Shown here: one piece after another, positions 35,209-43,095 of the stretch
Numbering within the stretch: position 1 is the stretch's first letter
How the letters are laid out: each line of letters begins with the position of its first letter
NCBI GenBank assembly: GCA_964512635.1
Contig: CAZEJB010000004.1
Coordinates: 1 to 64,000 of the forward strand
Length of the DNA stretch: 64,000 nt
Source: JADZFO01 sp964512635
Lineage (GTDB): Bacteria > 4484-113 > JAFGCY01
Direction of reading: 5' to 3'
Program-made: the position numbers and the translations under genes
Notes under the pieces: generated by a model
The model's database searches: none
Seen by the model: the letters and a program-made list of their open reading frames with translations, nothing else
Told to the model about the DNA's origin: nothing

Positions 35209-35670
35209 TTAGAGCCAGTCGATCGGCCCGAGCGGCCAGGGGATCGGCTCGAACTGGAAGGGCGGGTCGACACCCGGGAGGTCAGGGATCGGGATGATCG
35301 CGTAGTTCCGGCGCTCGACTTCCAGCTCCAGCACGCTGGCGTTACCGTGACTGTCCCGCGCCGTGAAGCGCAGCGTATCGAGGCCGTTGCCGTCGGTGTG
35401 CCACATGAAGGCCATGGCGCCATCGTTGTCGGTGGCCACGTTCTCACCATTGACTTCAAAATCGAAGTCGATGATGCCAGCGGGATCTGCGGCCGCCGCC
35501 AGAACTTCAATATTGCCAAAGACGACATCGCCGTCTTCAACGCCGTTGACCGTGATTGCCGGACCCTCGGTGTCACCCGGGGCCAGGGGGGCTGGTGCTC
35601 CTGCGCCGCCGCAGGAAGCTGCCAGAGACATAACGAGGATCGCGCTGAGGATCAGGGTGATGCGAATCAT
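35209..35670 (-). CDS. Small lipoprotein with Ig-like domain, twin copy 1
   Basis: 153 residues from the ATG at 35670; the longer frame upstream lacks a ribosome site. MIRITLILSAILVMSLAASCGGAG is a lipoprotein signal with the lipobox LAASC. The mature domain (EGPAITVNGVEDGDVVFGNIEVLAAAADPAGI, ARDSHGNASVLELEVERRN) has the spacing of an Ig-like or Big-type beta-sandwich found in secreted surface proteins. It shares most of its sequence pattern with the next gene upstream on the same strand, so they are tandem duplicates. AGGAGA precedes the ATG. Confidence 0.8.
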   Translation of the reverse strand: MIRITLILSAILVMSLAASCGGAGAPAPLAPGDTEGPAITVNGVEDGDVVFGNIEVLAAAADPAGIIDFDFEVNGENVATDNDGAMAFMWHTDGNGLDTLRFTARDSHGNASVLELEVERRNYAIIPIPDLPGVDPPFQFEPIPWPLGPIDWL

Positions 35671-35740
35671 CTTCTGTCTCCTTGATGGATGTATGGCCGT
35701 CTCTTTGGCGACCGGCTGTGTTACCCAGCCGGTGAGATGG

Positions 35741-35834
35741 TGAAACAGTGTTCTGCAGGGGCCGCAGAAATGCGGTCCGATCTCATGGAGCCGCTGTTTC
35801 ACTGCACCTGGCCCGCATTTCTGCGGGCCCTACG
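35741..35834. repeat. Palindromic repeat between twin lipoproteins
   Basis: GCAGGGGCCGCAGAAATGCGGT and CCCGCATTTCTGCGGGCCCTAC face each other, with outer arms GAAACAG / CTGTTTC. The same GGGGCCGCA...TGCGG unit type recurs at 40484-40541. Confidence 0.85.
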
Positions 35835-35837
35835 CAA

Positions 35838-35870
35838 GAAAAAAGGGCGCCGGTGATACCGGCGCCCTTT
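35838..35870 (-). terminator. Rho-independent terminator of second twin lipoprotein
   Basis: On the minus strand GGGCGCCGGT, loop of three, ACCGGCGCCC then TTTTTTCTTG. A ten-pair GC stem and a clean T-run make it convincing. It lies about 31 bases after the stop at 35901. Confidence 0.88.
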
Positions 35871-35900
35871 GGCATGGGTGGTGGGAGTCAAGTAGCTTGT

Positions 35901-36341
35901 TTAGAGGCCGAAGTCGAAGATCGGATCCCAGTCGATAACCGGGCCGATCGGGAAGTCCGGCCAGTCGATGCCGTTGAAGCGGGTTACGGTCAGTTCCTGG
36001 ACAGTGGCGTTGCCTTCGCTGTCGCGGGCGGTGAAGCGCAGGACATCGGTACCATTGCCGGAGGTGTGCCAGACGAAGCTCATCGAGCCATCGTTCTCAG
36101 TGGCGACGTTGTTGTCGTTAACCTCGAAGTCGAAGTCGACAACACCAGCAGGGTCGGCCGCGGCAGCCGTGATCGCCACATCGCCGCCGTAGGTCTGCCC
36201 ATCTTCAACACCGGTGATGGTGATTGCGGGACCCGTCGTGTCAGCGGGTGCACCGGGGGCCGGAGCGCCTGAGCCACCGCCGCAGGACGCTACGAGAGAC
36301 GTTACGAAGATCGCGATGCCGATCAGGATGATGCGGTTCAT
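35901..36341 (-). CDS. Small lipoprotein with Ig-like domain, twin copy 2
   Basis: 146 residues. MNRIILIGIAIFVTSLVASCGGGSG carries a lipobox (LVASC). GPAITITGVEDGQTYGGDVAITAAAADPAGVVDFDFEVNDNNVATENDG matches copy 1 word by word, as does LRFTARDSEGNATVQELTV. The C-terminal ends differ (short Trp/Pro-rich tail). The role is probably a surface or periplasmic adhesin-like module. AGGAGG precedes the ATG; its own strong terminator follows the gene, so the twins are separate transcripts. The leader of each gene contains GGGTAACA and a similar run of small hairpins. Confidence 0.8.
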   Translation of the reverse strand: MNRIILIGIAIFVTSLVASCGGGSGAPAPGAPADTTGPAITITGVEDGQTYGGDVAITAAAADPAGVVDFDFEVNDNNVATENDGSMSFVWHTSGNGTDVLRFTARDSEGNATVQELTVTRFNGIDWPDFPIGPVIDWDPIFDFGL

Positions 36342-36458
36342 TAGAGTGTTCCTCCTGGTGATCCTTGGCCACCTTTCGGTAACCGCATTTGTTACCCGAT
36401 CCCGGAGGGACTAAAACAGCCACGAGGAAATTCTGAGAAATTTCGCCGGGAGGCTGTG

Positions 36459-38591
36459 CTATTGCGGCGGCAGGTGCATGACCATGGCAGCGCGGCCGGT
36501 GGTGATCGTGTCGAGCTGGCCCTGCAGTTCAACGCTGCTGTCGTTGTCCTCGGCGAAGTCGACAATGGTCGCAGCGCTGGTGCCGGCCAGGGTTTCGTAC
36601 TGGAAGGAGAATCCGGTATGGCCTGCACCGAGGTCGCCGAACTCACCGCTGGTGTTGAAGCTGGATCCGCCAATGAACAGTGAGCCGTCGGAGGCCGTGC
36701 TCATAGTCTTGAAATAGGCCTGACCGCCAAGCGGCCAATAGCGCTGAAAGATCACTCCGGCGACGGCCGAGTCAATGGAGGTCAGCACAGCCGTCTCGGA
36801 AGCACCCTGCAGCAGGCTGCCAAGCGCCAGAACACCATTGCTGGTTGTGCTGAAGGCGAGATCGCTGGGCAGGAAGGAAAAGCTCGATAACACCAGACTG
36901 CTGTTCCATTCCACGACGCCGTCGAGATTGGCGCGGGTCAGCAGCTGGGAGCCGACTCCTGTGCCAAGGGCGGTAATCCGCTGGCTGAGAGGATCCGTGC
37001 CGGTGATGCCGACGGCTGTGTAATAGGACTGCAGGTTGGCGGGGCCATAGCGCCAGGTTCGGACGACGACGCCAGCGGTATCGAACTCCACGAGCAGCGG
37101 GCTGGGTTCCCAGGCGGGGATAGTCAGATCCTGAAAGCCGGTAGAGCCGACCGCGACAATGCCGGCCAGACTGCCACCGGGATTCAGCCGGCCGCAGCCG
37201 CTCCAGATGGTCTCATCCTGCATCGCGCCAACTACACCCCAGGTGTTTGCCCAGACGAGGCCGCCGTCGCCAGCGACGCACATCATCAGTACATCATTAG
37301 GGTGGTTGTAGCTGCTGCCGGTCAGAGTGCCGGGCAGATAGATCTGGTCAGCATCCAGGATCACCTTGGCGGGCCGCATGGTTCGGGAGCCGCTGGTGAA
37401 CTCACGAGCCCACAGAATCTCGCCCTCAGGGGACCACTTTTGGATCAGACCCTGAGTCTGACCGCTGGACGGCGTGTTGTCGCCGCAAACAATCAGGTTG
37501 CCGCCGGAATCAACGGCGCAGCTGTTGAAACGGCCGTTGCCCGGGTCGGAAAAGGCACGAACCCAGAGCAGATTGCCCAGCGGATCGTATTTCCAGATAG
37601 TCGCCTGGCTGCGTAATGTGTCATTGGCAGAATCGCCGCAGGCGTAAATGTCCCCGTCAATGCTGAGGGCCAAGCCAAGGACTTCGTCGAAGTGATCGCG
37701 GGTCCAGGTGCGAGTCCAGGGTCCGTTGGCGTACACCGGCCTTTGCGCGGTTGCCTGCCCGCCCTGTGAATCGGTAACCCGAACACGAACAGTGAACTTC
37801 CCCTGCGCCTCGTAATGTGACTCGAAGCTTGGATCCGCGCCATTGTCCAGAAAAGTCCCATCGCCGGGATCAAACTCGTATTTGACGATGCTGCCTTCCG
37901 CCGCGCTGCTTTGAGATGCGTCCAGCAGGCTGTCCAGCGGGGGCGGCCCCTGTTTGGGGCTTGCGCTCAGTACGGCACTGGGCAGGGGTGAGCCGATCCT
38001 GACCCCGGCCAGCCGGCTGAGGTCAGTGCCAGTCCTGAGCACAACCAGCACCAGGCTGCCAGCCAGATTCACATATGGATCTATGCTTGCCAGCTCGACC
38101 TTGTAATCCGCCGGGCTGGCGTACCAGTCCCAGCGGTCAGTATCCCAGTTGGCGAGCCCCAGCCAGACACTTTTGTAATCGGCCGACGGGGTGCTCCATT
38201 CACTTCTGATGCTGGGTGTGCGGTCGAAAGCGGGAATGTTGAAGACATATCCTGCCAAGGCCAGCGACTCGAAACCACTCGAGCCAGTCGTCCAGGTGGG
38301 CTCAAAAGCCAGGCGGGTGCCCGCCTGCCGCACATTCTGACTGGGCAGGATGCCGGAGTATGCAAGCGCGGTTTGGTACAGGTCATCCTCGAGGTAAGAG
38401 CCAGACCTTCCGGCGCTCCCCAGCCCGGTCAGGGCTGATGGAGCAGGCAGGCCCTGCCAGTCCTCGTCTTGCAAGGGTGTCAAGAGGCGGTTTGTGGCGG
38501 GGACAGCTAGTTCGGCCTGTTCCTGACGTGTGCAGCCAAGGCTGACCAGCAGCAGGGCGAGAGGCAAAGTCAGCAATATGCGAAGCTGCAT
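36459..38591 (-). CDS. Lipoprotein with PKD domain and propeller-like repeats
   Basis: 710 residues. Signal and lipobox at 1-20 (LLLVSLGC). The first 220 residues are a beta-rich domain. A PKD domain follows at about 222-280 (DGTFLDNGADPSFESHY...FTVRVRVTDSQGG). From about 295 come repeats resembling SBBP or beta-propeller blades (VLGLALSIDGDIYACG, FNSCAVDSGGNLIVCG, LVIDADQIYLPG), each with a DG-x-IY-x-CG type ending. Likely exported, possibly recognising polysaccharide or protein. GGAG precedes the ATG at 38591. It is oriented with the twin lipoproteins and could be part of the same surface locus. Confidence 0.8.
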   Translation of the reverse strand: MQLRILLTLPLALLLVSLGCTRQEQAELAVPATNRLLTPLQDEDWQGLPAPSALTGLGSAGRSGSYLEDDLYQTALAYSGILPSQNVRQAGTRLAFEPTWTTGSSGFESLALAGYVFNIPAFDRTPSIRSEWSTPSADYKSVWLGLANWDTDRWDWYASPADYKVELASIDPYVNLAGSLVLVVLRTGTDLSRLAGVRIGSPLPSAVLSASPKQGPPPLDSLLDASQSSAAEGSIVKYEFDPGDGTFLDNGADPSFESHYEAQGKFTVRVRVTDSQGGQATAQRPVYANGPWTRTWTRDHFDEVLGLALSIDGDIYACGDSANDTLRSQATIWKYDPLGNLLWVRAFSDPGNGRFNSCAVDSGGNLIVCGDNTPSSGQTQGLIQKWSPEGEILWAREFTSGSRTMRPAKVILDADQIYLPGTLTGSSYNHPNDVLMMCVAGDGGLVWANTWGVVGAMQDETIWSGCGRLNPGGSLAGIVAVGSTGFQDLTIPAWEPSPLLVEFDTAGVVVRTWRYGPANLQSYYTAVGITGTDPLSQRITALGTGVGSQLLTRANLDGVVEWNSSLVLSSFSFLPSDLAFSTTSNGVLALGSLLQGASETAVLTSIDSAVAGVIFQRYWPLGGQAYFKTMSTASDGSLFIGGSSFNTSGEFGDLGAGHTGFSFQYETLAGTSAATIVDFAEDNDSSVELQGQLDTITTGRAAMVMHLPPQ

Positions 38592-38684
38592 CAGTTCTCC
38601 GGGGACGACGATCAGACTTGATTGTAACTGACCTGGTTCTCAGCCGCGATGTATCATTTCAGTTCGGATTTGGAGGAGTAAGCA

Positions 38685-39626
38685 ATGCGGGCCATTTTTT
38701 GCGCACTTGGCGCAATTGTCGTTTCAATCAGCATGTCAGCGGCGGCGCTGGCCTATAGCCCCAATGTGGGTGACCGGGCGGCTGACATAGTTGGCTATGA
38801 CGCCATCAGCGAAAAGACTGTCAGTCTGTCCAGCTATACGGGCAAGTGGACCTTCATTGACTTCTGGGCCTCGTGGTGCGGACCCTGCATGGGCGAATTG
38901 CCAAACCTGCTGACTGTCACCAATCCTTTGCGCAAGGCCGGCAAGATGAACCTCTTTTCGGTCAGCCTCGACTATCACGAGCAGACCGAGAACGACCTGA
39001 ACAAGGTCATTAGCGAACACGGCATTGACTATCCGGTGATCTACGATGGCGGCGGCTGGGACACCGTGCAGAGCAAGGACTGGGGCATCAACAGTATCCC
39101 GGCGACCTTCCTGCTGGACCCCCAGGGCAACATCGTCGCCCGCGGTCTGCGCGGCGAGACGCTCGCTCCGGCGCTGGATTTCTTCCTGAACTACCCCGGC
39201 ACCTATGCCCCGATCGGCGTGCGGACCAGCGGCAAGAAGAATGCCGCCGGCGGAGCAGACGTGTTGCTTGAGCTGAGCAACCCGCGCCAGACCCCGCTGA
39301 AAGTCAAAATCGAGTGGTACTACATGCGCCTTAAGTGGGCCGACGACGACCCGGAGCACAAGAACCGCCCGGTCAACCGCGAGTTTATCGAGCCCGAGGC
39401 TGGCGTCAGCCCGATCTCGACTGAAGTTGTGTTTGATGGCGGTTTTGGCGAGGCCACCAAGGTGGTCAGTATTCCGGCGGTTGCCGACACCCAGCGGCTG
39501 AGTTACTACGTCAGCGTTATGCTGCCGGAGACCGAGGCGCTGAACAACGGCGAGGGCCTGTGGGTCGAGGGCAGCGGCAATGTGAACCTGGAAGAGGAAA
39601 AGCCGGCCCCGGCGCCTGCCCAATAG
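38685..39626 (+). CDS. Exported thioredoxin-fold protein, TlpA/ResA-like
   Basis: 313 residues. Signal peptide at 1-23. The redox domain (about 25-170) has WASWCGPCMGEL (Cys65, Cys68) and the IPATFLLDPQGNIVARG ending with the cis-proline. The extra C-terminal 140 residues are beta-rich and not recognised; a Pro-rich tail ends the protein. It probably reduces disulfides outside the cytoplasm or assists cytochrome or surface-protein assembly. TATCAT at about 38651 and GGAGGAG before the ATG indicate an ordinary leadered transcript. Confidence 0.88.
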   Translation: MRAIFCALGAIVVSISMSAAALAYSPNVGDRAADIVGYDAISEKTVSLSSYTGKWTFIDFWASWCGPCMGELPNLLTVTNPLRKAGKMNLFSVSLDYHEQTENDLNKVISEHGIDYPVIYDGGGWDTVQSKDWGINSIPATFLLDPQGNIVARGLRGETLAPALDFFLNYPGTYAPIGVRTSGKKNAAGGADVLLELSNPRQTPLKVKIEWYYMRLKWADDDPEHKNRPVNREFIEPEAGVSPISTEVVFDGGFGEATKVVSIPAVADTQRLSYYVSVMLPETEALNNGEGLWVEGSGNVNLEEEKPAPAPAQ

Positions 39627-39657
39627 TCTCCCGGCCATTCGGTCCGCATTGAAGAGC

Positions 39658-40080
39658 ATGTCAGAGCAAGCATTTCGAGTCGTTGTGGCCAAGCCCGGCC
39701 TGGACGGGCATGACCGTGGCGCGCGGGTGATTGCCCGCGCCCTGCGCGACAGCGGCTTCGAGGTGATATATACCGGCCTGCACCAGACGCCCGAGATGAT
39801 CCTCGCCGCCTGCCAGCAGGAGGACCCTGACGTGCTCTGCCTTAGCATCCTCTCCGGCGCGCACATGACACTACTGCCGCGGATACTTGAGCTTCTCAAG
39901 GCCAACGGGCTCGAAAGCACTCCGGTGGTTGCCGGCGGGATCATTCCTGCCGAGGATGCCGCGGAGCTGGAAGCTCTGGGTATCCGCAAAGTAATGGGAC
40001 CCGGCACCAGCACCACTGAGATTGCCGAGTTGGTGCGCCAGCTTGGCGACGAGCGGCGCAAAGCCCTGATTGAGGTATAA
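39658..40080 (+). CDS. Cobalamin-binding domain protein, methylmalonyl-CoA mutase small subunit-like
   Basis: 140 residues from the ATG at 39658; a TTG three codons upstream is possible. FRVVVAKPGLDGHDRGARVI holds the DxHxxG motif (Asp16, His18, Gly21) that binds B12 base-off/His-on; LSILSGAHMTL and VVAGGIIPAED supply the SxL and GG parts. This is the C-terminal B12 domain of acyl-CoA mutases, here as a free-standing polypeptide. Free B12 subunits work with separate large mutase subunits or in B12-dependent methyl transfer. No large mutase gene is in the window. It is followed 9 bases later by a lone lipoyl domain. Confidence 0.93.
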   Translation: MSEQAFRVVVAKPGLDGHDRGARVIARALRDSGFEVIYTGLHQTPEMILAACQQEDPDVLCLSILSGAHMTLLPRILELLKANGLESTPVVAGGIIPAEDAAELEALGIRKVMGPGTSTTEIAELVRQLGDERRKALIEV

Positions 40081-40089
40081 CTTCCTGCG

Positions 40090-40395
40090 ATGAGCCGTAT
40101 TCCGATTTATGTGCCTGATCTAGGCATCGAGAGCGAGGAGATCAAGTTCGGCGCCTGGTTGCTCGAGCCCGGCCAGCCGGTTAACGCGGGCGAAGACCTG
40201 TTCGAGATTGAGGCTGACAAGGCCACCGTGGTCTGCGAGGCTGAGGCCAGCGGAGTGCTGGCGGAACTGGCTGTAGCCGAAGGCGTAGTGCACCAGGGCG
40301 ATCTGCTGGGCTATCTGGAAGCCGATGAGAACGCCGAGCCCGAGGCTGAAGAGAAGCTGATCCTGCTTCCCGATGGCAGCAACCGAAGTAGCTAG
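40090..40395 (+). CDS. Stand-alone lipoyl/biotinyl domain protein
   Basis: 101 residues. IYVPDLGIESEEIKFGAWLLEPGQPVNAGEDLFEIEADKATVVCEAEASGVL is a lipoyl domain with EADKA, where Lys44 is the attachment site. The pattern follows E2 subunits of 2-oxoacid dehydrogenases more than biotin carriers. The end is a short acidic tail. It is transcribed with the B12-binding domain 9 bases upstream. A carrier domain without the rest of an E2 is unusual; it may serve an enzyme encoded elsewhere. Confidence 0.85.
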   Translation: MSRIPIYVPDLGIESEEIKFGAWLLEPGQPVNAGEDLFEIEADKATVVCEAEASGVLAELAVAEGVVHQGDLLGYLEADENAEPEAEEKLILLPDGSNRSS

Positions 40396-40483
40396 GCGGC
40401 GCAGGGCACTGGGCTGCTTGTTCAGGCGTCGCATTCCGCCGCCTAAAATCCCCTGTCATTTCGAAACGCTGCCGATTGGCGCG

Positions 40484-40541
40484 CGTAGGGGCCGCAGGTA
40501 TGCGGCCAGGCGATAACGCCCGCATTTCTGCGGGCCCTACG
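40484..40541. repeat. Palindromic repeat in the serS leader
   Basis: CGTAGGGGCCGCAGGTATGCGGCC and CCCGCATTTCTGCGGGCCCTACG form one large palindrome that ends about 11 bases before the serS ATG; the bases directly after it (GAGGACATAAC) contain the ribosome site. Thus part of the leader of an essential gene is repeat-derived. Confidence 0.87.
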
Positions 40542-40552
40542 AGGACATAACA

Positions 40553-41890
40553 ATGCTGGACAAGAAGTATCTGCGGGACAACGCTGAAGAAGCAGTCGCC
40601 CGCCTGACGCTCCGCGGCGCCCAGTTCGAGGCCCCGGTGCGACGCTTTGTAGAGCTCGATCTGGAACGACGCAACGTGCAGACCGAACTTGATGAGCTCA
40701 AGAGCCGGCGCAACGGACTAAGCAAGCAGGTCGGCGAGCTGATGAAGGCCGGGCAGCGCGACGAGGCTGATGAGATCAAGGGCCAAAGCAAGGAGCTGGG
40801 CGACCAGATTGACATACTGGAAGGCAGCTTCGCCAAACTGGATGGTGAGGAGCGCGAGCTGCTGCTGGGTCTGCCGAATCTGCCGCATCCGGGGATTCCA
40901 GTCGGTGGGGAAGACCAGGCGGTGGTCGTCAGCGAATGGGGCGACGCGCTGAGCCCGCAGGAATGGATGCTGGACCAGTTTGAGCTGGGCAACCGCCTTG
41001 GCCTGTTCAACTTTGAGGCCGGTGTGCGGGTGACTGGCGCGGGCTTTCCCTTCCTGACCGGTGCCGGGGCGATGCTGCAGCGCGCGCTGATCAACTTCAT
41101 GCTGGATGTACATATCCGGGAGCACGGCTACACCGAGGTTCGCCCGCCCTTCATCGTTAACCAGCACGCCCCGCTGGGTACGGGCCAGCTGCCGAAATTC
41201 GGCGAGCAGATGTATCACGTGCATGTCTGGGACCCGGACAAGCCGGGTACTCCCGGCGAGCCGGACTTCTACCTGATCCCGACCGCCGAGGTTCCGGTAG
41301 CCAACATGTACCGCGAGCTGATCCTGGATCAGCCGGCGCTGCCGCTGAAGCTGGTGGCCTACAGCCCCTGCTTCCGGGTCGAGGCCGGCAGCTATGGCGC
41401 CGACGTGCGCGGGTTGAAGCGCCTGCACCAGTTCGAAAAGGTCGAGCTGGTGCGCATCTCAGACCCGGAGAAGAGCTGGGACGACCATGAGGAGATGACC
41501 CTCGAAGCCGAAGGCATTCTGAAGCGCCTTGAGATACCTTTCCGCCGCAAGGTGCTGCCCACCGGCGACATGGCCTTTGGCAGCGCCAAGACCTACGACG
41601 TTGAACTATATGCTCCACTGTCGGGGTGGCTGGAGGTCTCTTCGGCCAGCAACACGACAGACTGGCAGTCGCGTCGGGCCAACCTGCGGATCCGCAAGGA
41701 AGCCGGCGGCAAGCCAGAGTTTGCGCATCTGCTGAACGCTTCAGGCCTGGCGCTGCCGCGGCTGATGATCGCCGTGCTGGAACAGTATCAGCAGGAAGAC
41801 GGCTCTGTCACAGTCCCCGAGCCGCTGCGCAACTACATGGGCGGCCTGGAACGGATTACAGCGCCTGTTGCAGGACTGCCGCAGATCTAG
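40553..41890 (+). CDS. serS: Seryl-tRNA synthetase
   Basis: 445 residues, normal for bacterial SerRS. The N-terminal coiled coil (about 30-105, RRNVQTELDELKSRRNGLSKQV) binds tRNA. Class II motifs are present: TAEVPVANMYREL (motif 1 region), SPCFRVEAGSYGADVRGLKRLHQFEKVEL (motif 2) and LALPRLMIAVLEQYQQEDGSV with VPEPLRNYMGG (motif 3). Motif 3 reads ALPRLMIA where most enzymes have A-x-G-R-x-L-x-A; the key Arg is kept. The ATG at 40553 follows GAGG. TAAAAT at 40444-40449 may be the -10, leaving a leader of about 95 bases. Confidence 0.97.
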   Translation: MLDKKYLRDNAEEAVARLTLRGAQFEAPVRRFVELDLERRNVQTELDELKSRRNGLSKQVGELMKAGQRDEADEIKGQSKELGDQIDILEGSFAKLDGEERELLLGLPNLPHPGIPVGGEDQAVVVSEWGDALSPQEWMLDQFELGNRLGLFNFEAGVRVTGAGFPFLTGAGAMLQRALINFMLDVHIREHGYTEVRPPFIVNQHAPLGTGQLPKFGEQMYHVHVWDPDKPGTPGEPDFYLIPTAEVPVANMYRELILDQPALPLKLVAYSPCFRVEAGSYGADVRGLKRLHQFEKVELVRISDPEKSWDDHEEMTLEAEGILKRLEIPFRRKVLPTGDMAFGSAKTYDVELYAPLSGWLEVSSASNTTDWQSRRANLRIRKEAGGKPEFAHLLNASGLALPRLMIAVLEQYQQEDGSVTVPEPLRNYMGGLERITAPVAGLPQI

Positions 41891-41920
41891 TGAAGCGCGT
41901 GACTGTGTCCCGTATCAGGT

Positions 41921-42107
41921 AGGGACGCACTGCGTGCGCCCGAGATTGCAGATGGCAGAAGTCAGAAGGGGCCGGCCTACGGCCAGCGCTCCTGAGCCTT
42001 CGCTGATCCTGCGTGAATTGTCCCGAGGCTAGTGGCCTCCAGTAGATGCACGCCGGTGAACGAAGGTGTCGGAGCGCCGGCTGCCAGCCGGCCCTCTAGC
42101 CATCATG
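41921..42107. repeat. Palindromic repeat cluster between serS and the small secreted protein gene
   Basis: GGGACGCACTGCGTGCGCCC, GGGGCCGGCCTACGGCC-AGCGCTCC and GGAGCGCCGGCTGCCAGCCGG are recognisable units. No gene is supported in the gap 41891-42111. Confidence 0.75.
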
Positions 42108-42111
42108 CTGT

Positions 42112-42489
42112 CTAGGGATATCCGTCAAGTATTCCTTCTTCAACGAGACGGCTAACCAGCCCTTTGGTCCAAAGCGGTGCCATATCTCCGAGCCAGGGTG
42201 ACGCGTCATCCTGATAACAGCAAGTTAACCCATAGCCATGGTGATCGAAGTAGATTCGCCAATCTCCATCAATGTCGATATACCCAATCCAGATATGACA
42301 TAAGGAAGCATCTCTTTCGCCAGACTCTCTGGCCTGGGAAAGTGCCAGTCCACTTTCCTGCTCCAGCGCCACGAAGCAAGGATCGGCCTTGATCTGTTCC
42401 ACCGACCAGCCGTCAAAGGGGCTGGCATTGGCGATGCTGCAGAAGAACACGGCCGCGGCCAGCGAAACACATGTCATGGCAGATCTCAC
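42112..42489 (-). CDS. Small secreted protein of unknown function
   Basis: 125 residues from the GTG at 42489, which follows AGGAG by 7 bases. Signal peptide at about 1-24 (MTCVSLAAAVFFCSIANA). The mature part contains FDGWSVEQIKADPCFVALEQESGL and two cysteines near GLTCCYQD. It starts 9 bases after the antitoxin-like gene ends on the same strand, so it may be co-transcribed. No family recognised. Confidence 0.65.
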   Translation of the reverse strand: MRSAMTCVSLAAAVFFCSIANASPFDGWSVEQIKADPCFVALEQESGLALSQARESGERDASLCHIWIGYIDIDGDWRIYFDHHGYGLTCCYQDDASPWLGDMAPLWTKGLVSRLVEEGILDGYP

Positions 42490-42498
42490 AGTAGACTC

Positions 42499-42729
42499 CT
42501 AGGCTACTTCCGGTCGGCTGAAAAGGGGCAATTCCAGCCGCTCGCCACGCCTCAGCCGCGCGTTGAAGAACAGCACTTCGAGATTCTCAATCTCACCGTT
42601 TTTCGGATTTAGTCTGGCAATCACGCCCTGTTCGATCTCCTCGGAATTCTGTTCGGCATAAGGCTCGACTGCATCGACATACAAAATGTCGCCCTCATTG
42701 TCATATCGCAAGATCAACTTCTTATCCAT
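42499..42729 (-). CDS. DUF2283 family protein, probable antitoxin
   Basis: 76 residues. LRYDNEGDILYVDAVEPYAEQNSEEIEQGVIARLNPKNGEIENLEVL matches DUF2283 (yD-x-x-GD-LY, then a 'G-iiarld-x-nG-iv-lev' core). Members are often next to genes for putative toxins. Here it overlaps the end of a toxin-like gene by 16 bases and has its own GGGAGAG ribosome site, consistent with a toxin-first TA module with antitoxin second. It also has an acidic middle and a basic end, common in antitoxins. Confidence 0.75.
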   Translation of the reverse strand: MDKKLILRYDNEGDILYVDAVEPYAEQNSEEIEQGVIARLNPKNGEIENLEVLFFNARLRRGERLELPLFSRPEVA

Positions 42730-43037
42730 ATTGTCTCTCCCTTGCCCAGACTGCCCGTTGTATAGGCAGTCACGACCCAGTGTCTTGGGCTGCCCCTGCC
42801 ATCTTCCAACACAACTGACACCAAGAATCTACCACCAATGCGCTGATTTAGTGTGCGCGTGAACATCAGCGCAGCAGGTTCTGCTGAAACTGCAAGAATC
42901 TCGTCTGGATCACTGATGCACTCACGAATCAGATCCTCCGCACCGGGTCCAAGTTCAGGATGCCGCTGGGAAATGTGTTTCATTCGCTCGCTGGTCAGCT
43001 CGACAGGTTTTCCAAGAAAGGGGCAGTCGATCAGCAT
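42714..43037 (-). CDS. Putative PBECR-type or RelE-like toxin
   Basis: 107 residues. VELTSERMKHISQRHPELGP and VVTAYTTGSLGKGETIWIRS give the 'HI-x-x-RHPE ... VVTAY-x-t' layout seen in phage- and toxin-associated nucleases (PBECR / barnase-EndoU-ColicinE5-RelE group). His and Arg/His residues in the first motif are candidates for catalysis. TATACT (43045-43050, minus strand) is 7 bases before the ATG, so the mRNA is probably leaderless. Divergent from queA over 58 bases. Toxic activity is inference. Confidence 0.7.
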   Translation of the reverse strand: MLIDCPFLGKPVELTSERMKHISQRHPELGPGAEDLIRECISDPDEILAVSAEPAALMFTRTLNQRIGGRFLVSVVLEDGRGSPRHWVVTAYTTGSLGKGETIWIRS

Positions 43038-43044
43038 CCTGTCG

Positions 43045-43089
43045 AGTATAGAAGAAGAAATCGGCGCACTGAATCTCCACCCCTACAAT
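43045..43089. promoter_or_regulatory. Divergent leaderless promoters of putative toxin and queA
   Basis: TATACT on the minus strand (43045-43050) and TACAAT on the plus strand (43084-43089) flank a 33-base core. Each is 6-7 bases from its start codon. Bases just before the queA box read CACCCCTACAAT, close to the end of a palindromic repeat unit (CCCCTACA). Confidence 0.6.
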
Positions 43090-43095
43090 CTTGCC

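Noticed and set aside
34737..35576. 279-residue protein with a C-terminal cupin
   Set aside because: The first 145 residues are antisense of the lipoprotein gene; the cupin has its own ATG with a -10 box at 35149-35154.
36342..36430. Cyclic di-GMP (GEMM) riboswitch in the lipoprotein leader
   Set aside because: A GAAA-capped stem and a GGTTACC word suggested it, but the conserved core sequence and tetraloop-receptor pattern are missing.
40444..40552. T-box leader of serS
   Set aside because: No T-box consensus and no terminator; the leader is mainly a palindromic repeat.
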